Positions 24,201 through 35,829 of a stretch of 64,000 nt of DNA are shown piece after piece. The translations under genes and the position numbers were made by a program. Source of the DNA: Pseudoscleropodium purum (lineage: Eukaryota; Streptophyta; Bryopsida; Hypnales; Brachytheciaceae); assembly GCA_963969395.1 (NCBI GenBank), contig OZ017804.1, forward strand, positions 6,324,001 through 6,388,000, written 5' to 3'. Below the pieces are notes generated by a model. The model saw nothing but the letters and a program-made list of their open reading frames with translations. It was not told the DNA's origin and did not search any database. Numbering within the stretch: position 1 is the stretch's first letter; every line of letters begins with the position of its first letter.

Positions 24201-25150
24201 AACACAAAAGTTTGTTAAACAATTATGTATAGAAGCCTACATTTTCATTTAGTGTGCCAATGCTTCAATTAAAAAATTCAAGTTAGACACCTTAGTTTAG
24301 TTTTGTAATTATTTTATAATTAAATCTAAGGAATGGAAATGTCAATATCAACTTAAATTATTAACAAAAGATGTGGAATAATTGGTATCTTGCCAATAGC
24401 AATATCCATATCCATGTCCTATACAAATGAACCCTATATCCATATAATTTATAGCCATATCCAACCTAGCCACCCAATAATTGTCCCACTCACCACATTG
24501 TTGGATTTTTTAATTTTATTACTTTATATTCTCTTAGCTAGCTAATTATTCTTTTAAATTTTTGATTGGTGTGTTTTGAAGTAATAAGCTAATGTGCAAA
24601 TATTTTAAAGAAAAAAATCATAAAAGTTGGCTAATCAAAATTCAAAGAAGAGGTGCAAAAAAAACAAAGAAGAATAAGTCTCTGATGTCTAAGAAACTAT
24701 TTCTAAGATCCAATTGAACTCATACTATATTTTTGGATTTTTGAACTTTAATGTTTTGTACACTCTTGGCTAGTTCATTTAAAACAAAAATACTTTAGTT
24801 TAATTTTTTTAGATAATTTAATACCCAATTGCTTCACTAGAAATAGGCATCTTTAAGCCTATTAAAAAAAAATGATAAATGTGTTCAAATTTACCACATT
24901 ATATTCATGGCCTTGCACACCGTTGCCACAATGTTATCAATACCTTGTTTCATCTGTTACAGGACAAAGTCAATACATACAAAAATTGCATTTTCCAAAT
25001 TGTATATTCCAAATTAGCCTCCTTCAATTCAAGCATCCACAAATGAAGAGCTAGGAAATTGTGAACCTTCTTGAAAAAAGGCTATAAAACCATTGGTCTA
25101 AAAACAAAAATAAACCCTTGTTGGTTGGTGTTTTGAAGAGATAAACTAAG
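21269..25150. other. AT-rich intergenic DNA, no gene seen
   Basis: Nothing coding is recognised. 22070-22290 is an inverted diverged copy of 13080-13280. 23500-24080 contains three or four diverged direct repeats of a 'caCTAc.AGATCAcTTG..ACTTTcAAAGgTCTCAATCTTcTcaCCAA' block (about 23510, 23670, 23885). Confidence 0.5.
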
Positions 25151-25199
25151 AAGATCAAGTTTCCCTTGCAAAAACCACTCTCACCTCCTCAGCCAGTTT

Positions 25200-26500
25200 C
25201 AAGCCTAACATTATTCTGCCTGTATTCAGTTCATCCCTGTATTCAGTTAATCCCATTCAACTCAATACAAGTTCGACATCCAGAAATCTGTTCGATTTCG
25301 TAATATGAACCAACGATTGCTTGTCGACTGCAGAATCACTGTCACAAGAATCCTCGACGACTATAGATTCCTGATGGAAAACATGAGTTACTGAGCAGGC
25401 AGGTGCATTCCTATCACTTTGGGGTGCATTCTCATCCGTAATGCCAACTTTGTTGACAGGTTGTGGAGACCCAAATTCTCGGCGGAAGAATCTCGTCGCA
25501 GTAATGATGACAACAAGAGTTCCCCTGTTGCACAAACAAATAAATTCTGCAAATATATAGTCATCAGTCTCTGCAAATGAAAAACTATGACACACAGCAG
25601 CTGTAACAGTAATTAAACGAAATTCCTGAACAGAAAATCTCATCCAGTATTGCCGGGTAAGTTACCGAAGACTACATCAACAGCAAGAATAAAACAAACA
25701 GGTGGAATGGTAAATTCATGGAATTCAAGCTTGTAGTATGGGAGCAAGGAAGCACAAACAGGACTGTCGTCGCAACCAAACAGATGGAGCCGGGAGCAAC
25801 GTTCTGCCTCGTGCCACTGATGCCCAACACCTGTATCTCAACTTACTGCTGCAAGCATTACATTCAGGATAAGGTGCACTGTTTCATACAACTCCAATCC
25901 AAGCAAGCATTCTAAACGACCAGATGAAGAAAATGAAACTCATGTCCTTTAATGAGAATCAAATCAACACTGATGTTTCCGGCCACTTTGGGTATCAAGA
26001 GGACATTGCCTCGCATTTCCATACCCATCGCACTGAGCCATTATACTCGGGACAGCCGAGCTCTAAAATTCTTAATGCGGGAGTCTAAAGTGAAGAGCGC
26101 TGAGAGAATTTCCCAGGCTTGCTCCTACAAGGAATTGCCTGCACTGACTCCAGGATTTCGAAATCTGAATCCCAACATTGCACAAAATGGGGAAGGCAAA
26201 ACACACATGCAAAACAACTGGCACAGGAAGCAGCGAAAACGTGAACAGTGAAAGAGCCAGAGCAATAGAATAAGTCCTCCGATATTTGCATTGAAGTCCA
26301 GATAATTGCCATCCCAGCGAGTGTTCCTTTCAGCTGGCACTGTAGACAGAACAACTGCACTCACCTGTTCCAAAAAAATTCATCTGCTCGCCCCGTGGAC
26401 AGAATCCTTACTACTGCTCAACACCTGCAGACTTCGAATACTGCAATCACGCCTATGAAAATGCTTCCATGCTCTTGCAAAGAAGTCTCCGGACTATAAA
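25200..26500 (-). other. Probable transcribed 3' region of the B3 gene
   Basis: Composition changes from AT-rich to gene-like at about 25150 and stays so up to the B3 stop codon. A minus-strand frame of 128 codons (25257-25643) has no family signature. On the minus strand a plausible acceptor (tatatttgcag) lies near 25554, and a GTAAG-type donor lies just after the stop, near 26510. This could be a spliced 3' UTR or an alternative terminal exon. I cannot assign a protein function. Confidence 0.3.
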
Positions 26501-26542
26501 TAGGTATTCAACTTACATCCAAAACATAGAGCCGTAGCCAAA

Positions 26543-28303
26543 CTAATAATTCTCGACCCGCTCCACGAGGTCGACTGTGAAGCATGAGTTTCCAACGAGG
26601 AAAAACTCCAGAACGTCTCCAACTCTAAATCCGTTATCAAGACGGAAACCTGCCCACCCGGATTCCAAACACACGCTGAGCTTTTTCTCCTCTGCATCGT
26701 AGATCCTCTTGGCCTTCACTGTGCAGACGGTCTTGCTGGGACCTTTGAGTTGCAGGTCGTCGCATTCAAGCATGTTTCCATGAAGCTCCCAGAAGCGTCC
26801 AGGAACAGCCTACCAGAAAGATACACAACACAACGAGTTAATGAGTTCAGTCAATTTAGCATCAAGAAGTGCACCATACTACTGCTAACAGTGGCCGCAA
26901 TGAATGAAGAGTGAGTTGGTTGTTGTTCCACGAACTATGCCTTGTGGGCATAGGTGAGCGAGGGCCACCTCTTGCTGCCTCCCCAAGGAGGTAGACATCG
27001 ACAAGGGGAAGGTGACTTACCAAGCTGACATGCTGGAGGTGGGACGAACGGCGAATGGTCACCAAAAAACGAGGACAAGGTGGTGCTAGCTTGCACACCC
27101 TGCAGGAAACCGGTGCTTGGTCTGCATTCCACCAAGGCGAAGCATTTGTAAGCCATTTGGCTGCTGACTTGTCGTTGTCGACTTCGACTTCATTGCCGTC
27201 GTCGTCGCCGTGGTCCTCCGGAGGGACCTCGACAGGTGCTCGGCCAATTACCACCTGGAACTTCGAGAAGCGGACCAAGTGGAAGATAATGATGTCGCCA
27301 ACTTTGATCTGGTTTTCCATCAAGAAAGTTTTCCACCCACCAGGGCCATACGCAAACACGCGAGGCTTTCCATGCTTGTAAGAACGCACTGTAAGCTGGA
27401 TGGGCCATGTCCGCTCGGTGTCCTTCATCACGAAAGTGATATCTGTGCCGAATTTTTTCCCATGCTTCCAAACGAAACCGACTGGGAACTCCTGCACAAT
27501 CAGTTCGTCTTCTGTGAATCAGCTTGATCATCAAAATGGAAGCAACTGGACGTCAAATCGATCGAGCATTGCAAGAGAATGGAAATCAGTTTCCAATGAA
27601 TTCACAGAACTCTTCCTTCAGCAGGACGTGCTCAAGTGGATTCGTTCAGCTAGCCAGTGTGTTCATTCCTTTCATTGCCAAGTCACAAGAGGAATGTATC
27701 AGTCGATTCAAACATGGAAGTAAATAAAAACAATATTGCTTCAAAGCGTTTACAAAACCAGCGATCAACTTAAAATGTCTCAGGACTTGGAGAACTCCGG
27801 CCTGTGTCACAGTGCCGAGTTGGTTTCGTTTGCTCATGAGGGTATGAGGAATGGAGTTGCATGACAAGATGAAACACAACAACTAAGGGTTAACATAAAC
27901 AGGAAGCAGTAAATTCATTGTGCTGAGGGCTTGGAAAACCCTCCTTCGGGTGGAGACTCCTGTCCAGCACTCCATCATTTGCAATCCCATTTGATCACCA
28001 AGCCACTAGCTAGTGGAGCATCCTACATACGTGCATTTCAAGGAAAATGAAATATTAAAGCAGTTTCAGATGACACGTGACGCTCTTCTGAAAGGAAACA
28101 GCCCAACTATGTGCGTGCAAACATACCAAAGAGTAGGCGAATGGCCCTTTGACCACCTCGGTGGCCATGGACTTTCTAACGCGCTTGTAAAAGAAATAGG
28201 AGTCCGTCGACTTGAGTTCAAGCATCATGTTACGCATTCTCGTCTCAAACTGCTCGCTGGACTCTTGGGCACTCCTCCGCTGGGCGTGTATCGGTGATGA
28301 CAT
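26543..28303 (-). CDS. Two-B3-domain DNA-binding protein (REM-like)
   Basis: Three exons join in phase: 28303-28157, 27491-27021 and 26809-26543, giving 294 residues. The first B3 domain covers about residues 35-133 (YFFYKR...FVWKHGKKFG...GGWKTFL...VGDIIIFHLV...FQVVI). An acidic linker follows (DHGDDDGNEVEVDND, about 142-156). The second B3 domain runs from about 190 to 294 (RFLVTI...VPGRFWELHG...LKGPSKTV...GWAGFRLDN...GDVLEFFLVGN...FTVDLVERV). B3 domains bind DNA in plant transcription factors; tandem B3s without ARF, ABI3 or RAV partner domains are typical of the REM group, so a nuclear role is inferred. Exon 2 ends at a strong donor (TTG|GTAAGT) and exon 3 starts after TGGTAG. The exon 1 donor (GAG|GTGGTC) is weak, and the ATG at 28303 is the first in frame downstream of a possible acceptor, so the N-terminus is the least certain part. 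A non-coding leader may lie in 28400-29700. Confidence 0.8.
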
Positions 28304-28689
28304 CTTCCCTTGTATATGGAGCTGCAGGCCTGCTCGCCTTTCTTCGCAGCTGCTCGATGCAACCAAAACAGCAACTAGATCGCGGTAAGTCACCCAGACA
28401 CGTACGTTTCCTCCTACCTGCCATCATAACAACCGAAACAGTCATGAGCAACGAGTGCTTGGTTCCTTTCCACGGACTCTTGACGATCGACCCATTTCCA
28501 GGCCATGCAGGTGATACTCCAAAAGTGATCTTTTCCTTTGCTGCATGAACTAACTCACATGAATGAAAATTGAAGAGTCATCATAGAAATCAATTGGCTG
28601 CGCTCTCAAAGCAGACCAGCAGGCTAGGAAGACAGATCCGGAACAAATGTGATGAAAGCACTGCCTCACAACCTTAACAGATAATTACA

Positions 28690-29600
28690 CCGCACTTTTC
28701 TGGAGGGACTCGAGTACAGTTTCAGGAGTCGAGATTTAGAACACCAAACGCAAGTGCAGCATGGAATGTCACGCTCAGTCCATGCATTTTCCCGCAACAC
28801 AAATGACGCTCTGACAGTGCTCTGAGGAAAATCGTTCAGCATAAACATCAAGTCACTGCTGAAACAGGGAGACAACATACTGCATCCAGGACCGAGGACT
28901 GAGGACTCGAGATGACGAACGGAAAATGGGAATATGTGCAACATGGAATGGCGCTCTGTGCATTTCTACGTAATACAGAGGAAGCTCTGAAAGTGCTCGA
29001 GTCGGTTTACTACAATTTCAAGAAGTCCATCAGCATCAATATTAAGGATATAGACCTGCTGAAACCTGTAGAAACACATAATTATTTTCAACAGCGGGGA
29101 TGTTCTATTAGAGAAGTCACTCACAACGTTGTCCAAGTCAACTTACCCGGGCACACCCAGACAATCATGCAGACCTCCACAACTTATTCTGGCATTGCAG
29201 CTCTGAAATTAATCTAGCGCAGAACAAAGCGACGACAGGAAGTTGAATCTGCTCGACTAGCTCACACTGAAGAGAACTCACGAGAACGTAACACAAAGGA
29301 AACTCTGAAAGTGCTCTAGGTAGCCGGTTGACTGCAAGATCAAGATATCCATCAGCATCGAGATGAAGCACGCATCTGGGGAAACCTGTAGAAACACATA
29401 TTCTCAGCAACAGGGTTGTCCACAAAAACCTACTCACTGAAAACGTTGTCCAAGTGAACTTACCCCACACCCAGAGATGCACTATTTCCTGTGGCCTTGC
29501 AGCTCTGAAATCTAGCGCGGAACAAAGCGACGACAGGAAGTTGAATCTGCTCGACTAGCTCACACAGAAGATCGAGAACTCACGACGGCGAGCATGAATT
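28690..29600. repeat. Diverged triplicated block upstream of the B3 gene
   Basis: Units at about 28735-28900, 28928-29290 and 29290-29600 share 'gcAtGGAATG', 'GAaACTCTGAAAGTGCTC', 'TCCATCAGCATC', 'GAAACCTGTAGAAACACATA' (29061 and 29381) and 'ACAAAGCGACGACAGGAAGT' (29223 and 29522). The spacing between the last two is about 300-320 bp. Composition is gene-like. It may be a duplicated leader or promoter, or an untranslated transcript; the 101-codon plus-strand frame at 28912-29217 is not conserved between units. Confidence 0.7.
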
Positions 29601-29609
29601 TATGCGAAC

Positions 29610-31735
29610 TCAGAAGCACGGAGAGATGAACGATGACTTGCTTTTTCCAGCAATTTCACAGGAAATCGTCGCGGAGTACAGGTTAGGATGAACGTTACTT
29701 AACGTGGCCGAGTGACATTAATTAAGGGAAGACGTACCGTGGTTGTTGCAGCCTTGAAAGGAAATTCGAAGCGCAGGACCCGTCACCACCCAATTCCGGC
29801 TGTCAGCCCTGTCGCACCACGCCGTTGAAGGCGACATGACGCTGTCCTGTTTTGTGTCTCATGCAAGCTTTCCCAGGAAAAATCAGTGTTGTCGACTGCT
29901 TCAGGTCATATTGCTACTGTAGAAGACCCCATCTTGATAGAATTAGTCGAAACAAAATCAGGTTCTTCTACGTTTCACTCATTTTTAACACTTAAAAATT
30001 TCAGAGTTAACTCATGATATCTACAAATTGCATGTTTGAGAAAATTTGGAATTTTTTTTTATGATTCCAACAAGGTTCAACAGGAACTTAGATAATTTAA
30101 CTCCTAAAAAGTTGGGTGCTAGTTATTTACAGTCTTTGTTTTCAGACTTTGGTTTGTTCAAAGTCACTTTTCAGTTTTCATTAACTTTGTTCAAGTTGTT
30201 GGTCAGGTATTGTTGGATGCAAAAAAGAAGCTACCTCTCATAAGGTGTTGAAAGTTTTTAATGGATTGATGTTATACTATTGTAGTTGTTGGAGAGGATA
30301 ATTCTAAAAATAGACGTCAAAATTTAAGAAAAATAAAATATTTGTATTTTGAAAAGAAAATGACCAAAATTTGATTTTAGCATCTATCAAACCTTACATT
30401 TTGGAAAAAAATATAAATTCAACAAAAAGGTGCCAACCCTACCCTTTATATTGTTCACTTATGGAACATATAAAGAATATAAAAATTAACCAAAATTCTA
30501 ATTTTTTCTTTTATATACAAAAACACTCTATGTATTGAAAGTTGTAAATCAATGCTTCAAATATATATAGTAGTGAATTTAATGATGCATGCTTATATTT
30601 TATAATTTTGATAACTTCTTGGTCCCAATGACACTTTGACACCAATATTCAAGTGCTAAAAATAACTTGCATTTTGAATTTTTTAAGTTAAATGCTTTTG
30701 AGTTGATTAAGAATGATAAGTATACACTTAGCATCAACAAGACTTGTAGAACACAACATAAAACACTTGAGTCTAGATTTCGGTGTTTTGTTTCATACTG
30801 GTGGTGTTACCAAGCTTGCAACCTTATTTCTTAGGCGACATTCCATATTACAAAGATGGAGATTATGACAACACTTACCTTATTGCATCACCTTGTACAA
30901 GTGTATTATTATATTCTGAATGTTTTTTAATTGGTCCTTGAAATGCCATTGTAACTAAATTTGTTTTTAATTGGTTGCAACTTCCAAAATTTGAAGATTA
31001 AGACCTTTAAAAGCGCTAATTGTAGTGCTTTTGTAGTGTATCTTTTAATGAAGGTGATACGTTAGACTCCATCTAGACTTATCTTCTATTAATCTTGTCT
31101 TAAAAGAAGATTGAGAGATTGGAATGTGCCTATTAGAGGTGAGATTTCAACTTCATATCTATTACCGTTGTTACAATCTTATAGCTTCCTAATAATTATA
31201 AGTAGGAAGTTTGAGACCTTTGATAGCTATGAGTGATTTCATAATACTTTATTTGATAAAGGCAAAAATTAGGTAAAGTGCAACTAGTCTTATTTTAAAC
31301 CAAATCTACTTTCAACTCGAATCAAAAGATGCTAATGTGCACATGAGAGCTCTTCATAATTATCAATCTCTATTGTCTACATAGTACACTCTTGATGAAG
31401 GCAAAAGGTAATAGTACAACTAGACTTATACTATGCAAGCCTTGTTGACAAATCTAAATGTGTATAGGCAAGAATTGAAAACAATTTGTATTAATCATTA
31501 TTGTTATAACCCTAGAAATTCTTTAAAAATTGAGAACTCTGAAAGAGTGGACTAGTAATCTCTTTATGTTGAAGATAAAAGGTTAGACTACAACCAATTT
31601 TATCCTCTACAAAACTTACTTCCAACTATGGTTGCAAGAGATTTCAATGTGTGCATTTGAGATCACTTCATAGTAATCATTGTGTTATAGACTTTTAACT
31701 TCCTAGCTAGGTGAGGCAATTGAGGTAGTTTTGTC
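29610..31735. other. Intergenic DNA, no gene seen
   Basis: Gene-like composition continues to about 29930 and then becomes AT-rich. No protein is recognised. Confidence 0.5.
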
Positions 31736-31740
31736 TCTTT

Positions 31741-32810
31741 TGAGCTCGTTGTCATTGTCACAATATACTAAAAGAGGCAGACATGCCATTTCCTCTAATT
31801 TCCTCCCCCTTCCCCTCAACAAAAAAATTAAGAGCTGTGGTATAAAATTTAAAAAAATTTAGTCCCCCCTAGATGCCATTGATCTAGACACAGATACCAG
31901 TGTGGATACAATACGGGATATAATACTAATACGAAATACGGATACATCTCTGGATACAATATAGGATATAATACCAATACGAAATATGGATACATCTCTG
32001 GATACAATATAGGATATAATACCAATACGAAATACAAATACATCTCTGGATACAATATGGAATACAAAATTAGTACGAAATACAAATACATATATGTATT
32101 AAAAAAAATACAATATGGAAATATATATACTATATGGGATACAAATACAATACAGGAATATATATATATATATTGTATGGGGATACAAATATGATATGGG
32201 ATATATTCCATATCAAATGCCACCGGCCACCCCACCCTCCCCTGAAATTTACAAAGTAGTGGATGGAGGAGTATTACTAAAAAGATTAATTTAATTTAAA
32301 TTGTAACCCTGGGGTACTAGGGCATAAATAAATAAAAATGAATTGGACTTGATTTGAGCTCATTGTGACACTTTTGTCACAATGACAATGAGCTCAAAAG
32401 AGGCAATTACTACCTCATTGTCACAATGAGCTCAAAATCCATTATTTTTACTAATCTTCTTAGGGTACAAGAAACATTTTAGATTAATTTAATTTTTGTT
32501 TGAAAACCAAACTCATCCCTCCACTTTGTAATCTTGAGGTGAAAGTAGGGATGGCATTTAATATGGGATAAATCCCATATCTATATCACTATTTCCATAT
32601 AGTATCTGTATTCCCATACCATATTTGTATATTTTATTCGTACATATATCCATATTTCGTATTGGTATTGTATCCCATACCATATCTTGTGTCATATTTG
32701 GTATCTTTATCCACCCTTGTATCTATATCCAGATCAATGGCATTTAAGGGGGAGGAAATTGGAGGAAATAGAGGGTTCACCTCTTTTCAGCTCATTGGCT
32801 CATTGTTAGT
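31741..32810. repeat. Imperfect 1.07-kb inverted-repeat unit with 48-bp tandem units
   Basis: The left side reads GAGCTCGTTGTCATTGT...TTTCCTCTAATTTCCTCCCCCTT...ATGCCATTGATCT. The right side (32700-32810) carries the same series inverted (AGATCAATGGCAT...AAGGGGGAGGAAATTGGAGGAAATA...CAGCTCATTG). The left arm includes about four 48-bp units (GATACATCTCTGGATACAAT...; 31890-32060), which keep a minus-strand frame open (31849-32235) as a repeating Tyr/Leu/Pro motif. The centre (32355-32445) holds GAGCTCATTGTGACA repeated in both orientations. This looks like a fold-back element or nested repeats. Confidence 0.6.
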
Positions 32811-32931
32811 AATTGCCAAGTATTAATTGCTATAGTTTTTTAAATTCATCCATATATTACAATCCATCATGTATAACAAATCAAATACATCTAAATTTGA
32901 TCTAAAATCCAAAGGCATCAACAGTGATTAA

Positions 32932-33855
32932 CCTCTAGAGGACTCGCCTGTGTTTTTTGGTTGTATAGAAATTTTGGGCAAGTAATTGTGACAAAAAATT
33001 TCCCTATTTTAGGCAAATATTTTAATAAAAGGTATGGAAAAGGAATATTTTTCATATGCAATAAATTTTATGATATTTGGAAATAGGAGTCAAAGTTATA
33101 GCCTAATATGTTACTTTTTTTTGTAACTCGGTAGTTTGGGTAAATTAGAAAAAATCTTTTTTTCAGAAACCAAAATTTGAAATTGATTTTCTAGACTTAT
33201 ATATATAAAGAAAGCTTTGAATCATTCTATTTTGATCAATGAGTCAAAAGCTATGAGGATTTTTTGTTTATGGGCAATTATGGATTCTCTACTCTAAAAT
33301 AAATTTTGAAATTCTTTATTTTATTCAATTCTCAATATTTTTTTAAAAAGGATAAAATCCTAGGATGTAAATTTTTTATTACAACATTTCAACCATTGGG
33401 ATTGTCATTTTTCAATTCCATATTTTAATTCTTGATAATTTAGTATTTTGAATCATTGTCTACTACTATCTACTTACTATTTTTCTCCTATATGTTGTAT
33501 AATTCCAAATGATCAAAAAAATTTCAAACATGTGGACAACTTGTCTAGGAAAAAGAATCGAAAGAAGCATCATTACTTTGGTCATTTTTTCATAGAAAAG
33601 TGAGCTTGTGAAGTGTAGTTGCCCAGCTTTAGGGAAGGCAAAAAAAATAATTTTAGTAAATTTGAATGCTTATGCTTGCAAACCACGCGATAGAAATATC
33701 TGAAATTCTTACCGCATGTTTTTGATACTACATAGTACAAGATCCTATGGTTACATATGTCAAAAACAGTTTTTTTTTCAAAAATTTGCTACTTATACTA
33801 AAAATGACAATTTTTGAGCTTTTTTGGTGTAAATATAGTCATGGAACTTTAGGGG
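32932..33855 (+). mobile_element. TTAA/CCC element, copy 4
   Basis: This 924-bp copy is flanked by TTAA at 32928-32931 and 33856-33859. The left end is CCTCTAGAGG and the right end CTTTAGGGG. The interior is collinear with copy 1 (the 'aatttgaaattgattttctaga.ttatatatataaag' centre at 33175 matches 4290; the 'acatagtca.ggaactttaggggttaa' end is shared). No transposase is present. Confidence 0.65.
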
Positions 33856-33859
33856 TTAA

Positions 33860-34125
33860 CCCATATTTTTTAAAGTCCCAAGACTTTTTTTTATCAACAA
33901 CCACTCAAAACTACAATTTTTATTGCAAAAGAAAATCACTTTCTTGATTGTTTTTTTTACATATCTAACCATAAGATCCTTTTTAACTAGACTAGTGAAA
34001 ATGTCAAGAGATAATTTTGGAAACTTTTACAATGTAAATTGCAAGATATTTGCATTTAAAGTGATGAAATATTACAAAAGTCTAAATCTTGTAGGGGGTC
34101 ATTTAAGTTTTCATTTTTGGCACCT
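33860..34125 (-). mobile_element. Partial TTAA/CCC element abutting copy 4
   Basis: Starting immediately after the TTAA at 33856-33859, the sequence matches 18438-18680 (copy 2 orientation): 'aagacttttttt', 'acatatctaaccataagatcctt', 'ttacaatgtaaattgcaagatatttgcattt.aagtg'. The two elements therefore share one TTAA. The rest of this copy is lost or too diverged to see. Confidence 0.5.
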
Positions 34126-35829
34126 CCACATAAAAAATATTGAACAAATAAAAAAATAAAATAAAAAAATTTGAAATTGGAGAATTATTTTTTAAAACTA
34201 AAAAAATTTGAAATCACCAATCTAACTTGGCACTAGTATTGCCTCGTCAAAATTCTAATTTTATTTTTATTCTATTGTAATTGCACTATTGGCATACAAA
34301 CTTATGGCTTTCTACAAGGTTCAAAATTTTTGTAATGAATGAATTCTAAATTTTTTCAGTGTTAAAAATTAATTAAAGATAGAATTGACCCAATTTTGTT
34401 TCATCCAATTCCATTAAGATGAGGCTTACTAAAGTATTACCAGTATGAGTTCAAAATTTCTTTACATAATGACTTCAATATTATATATGGAGGTGCATAT
34501 GTATAAAGTAATAGAGCTTGAAGTACATATTTTAACCCATAAAAGATCAAGGGGTTCACTTTGGACTTTTAGAGAACTTGGGTAGGTTTTATTGACTTCA
34601 AAGTTAAATTATGTGCATGAATTTTTTTGGATGAATGCCTATCATCATAATATACATGTAACACTTTATTTCACATTATTTTGATAAATATTGCAAAAGT
34701 TAAATCTTTATTTTATTTCAATGTCAAATCAGGCAACAAAAATTACATTCTAAAAAATAAATTGTTATTTTTACATTGTATAAACTGCTATCCATTCAAA
34801 ACATTTAAATCATTAAATTCCAAATAAGAAGGTGAAAATTATGAAGAGTTTTATTTTAAATGTATTGAAGGTACAACAAATATAAAGTTGTCTTTTGCAC
34901 TCAATCTTGAAAACTTTCAAATTAAAAAAAACAAAACTCTCATTGTTTATTAGAATATTTTCATCATTGGAATCAACATTTCTCAAGTTCTTGTAATGAA
35001 ATAATTAGCAATTTATTTTTTCTTTTATTAAGTACCATCTTTTATTTCATAATTTTTTAAGGATGAATATGAAAGTTTTTGGTAAAATTTTTTTCCATAT
35101 ATTCTAAAAACATTTTACAAAGTATTCATTTAAATGTACATGATAAAAGACAATACATGCTTTTTTATTAAAATGTTCAAAAAAACTAAAACTTCACCTT
35201 TTAAAAAGGCTAAAAAAGCCTACATTTTGAAGTTTAGGCACATTGAACTTATAATTAGTAAATACATTCACTCTAAAATTTGGAAAAAACTTACTTGTAC
35301 AAATTAGCAAAAGGATTCAATGGTTGGATTTATTAAAAAATAAATATTGATAAAGATTTTGGCTTTGCTTTTGAACATAAATATTTTGAAGTAGTTTTGG
35401 GCCTCAAAACATGAAAACATTCTATGAGTTAAAGTAATTTGAATGTAATTCAAATATTCCCCTATAGGACACTTTGACCCTAAATAAAACCTTATTCCAA
35501 ACTAAGACCCTAAGAACTAAAAAATATTCGAATTTTTTTTATTTTTTAATATCTGAAACTCTTGTTCATAAAAAGATAAGGTAGAAATAACTAAAGTGCA
35601 TCGTTTATATTGATATGCATGGATGTCAAAATTACAATTATAGATTTTTCATTACTTTTTGACAAATGAAAATCACAAATTATCATAGAGAGAAAATATA
35701 AAAATAATTTTGTGATTTATGTGAATTTACAAAGATTTGAAGTATCTTATGAATTAAATAGCTTTTAATTGTCTTTATAAATTAATATTCATGCCCTCTT
35801 TACAAGTAGAGGTCAAGGGTACTTCCTTT
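34126..35829. other. AT-rich intergenic DNA, no gene seen
   Basis: 34530-34610 resembles the left end of the TTAA/CCC family ('taacccataaaagatcaa...tttggacttttagagaac'), but I could not follow it further. The rest is unremarkable. Confidence 0.5.

Noticed and set aside
27055..27727. Plus-strand frames of 105-108 codons
   Set aside because: They are antisense to the B3 coding exon, whose minus-strand frame contains the actual B3 signatures.
28912..29217. 101-codon plus-strand protein upstream of the B3 gene
   Set aside because: The frame is broken in the related tandem units, and it has no recognisable domain.
31849..32235. 128-codon minus-strand protein
   Set aside because: It is a frame kept open by 48-bp GATAC-type tandem units; the product is a low-complexity Tyr/Leu/Pro repeat.
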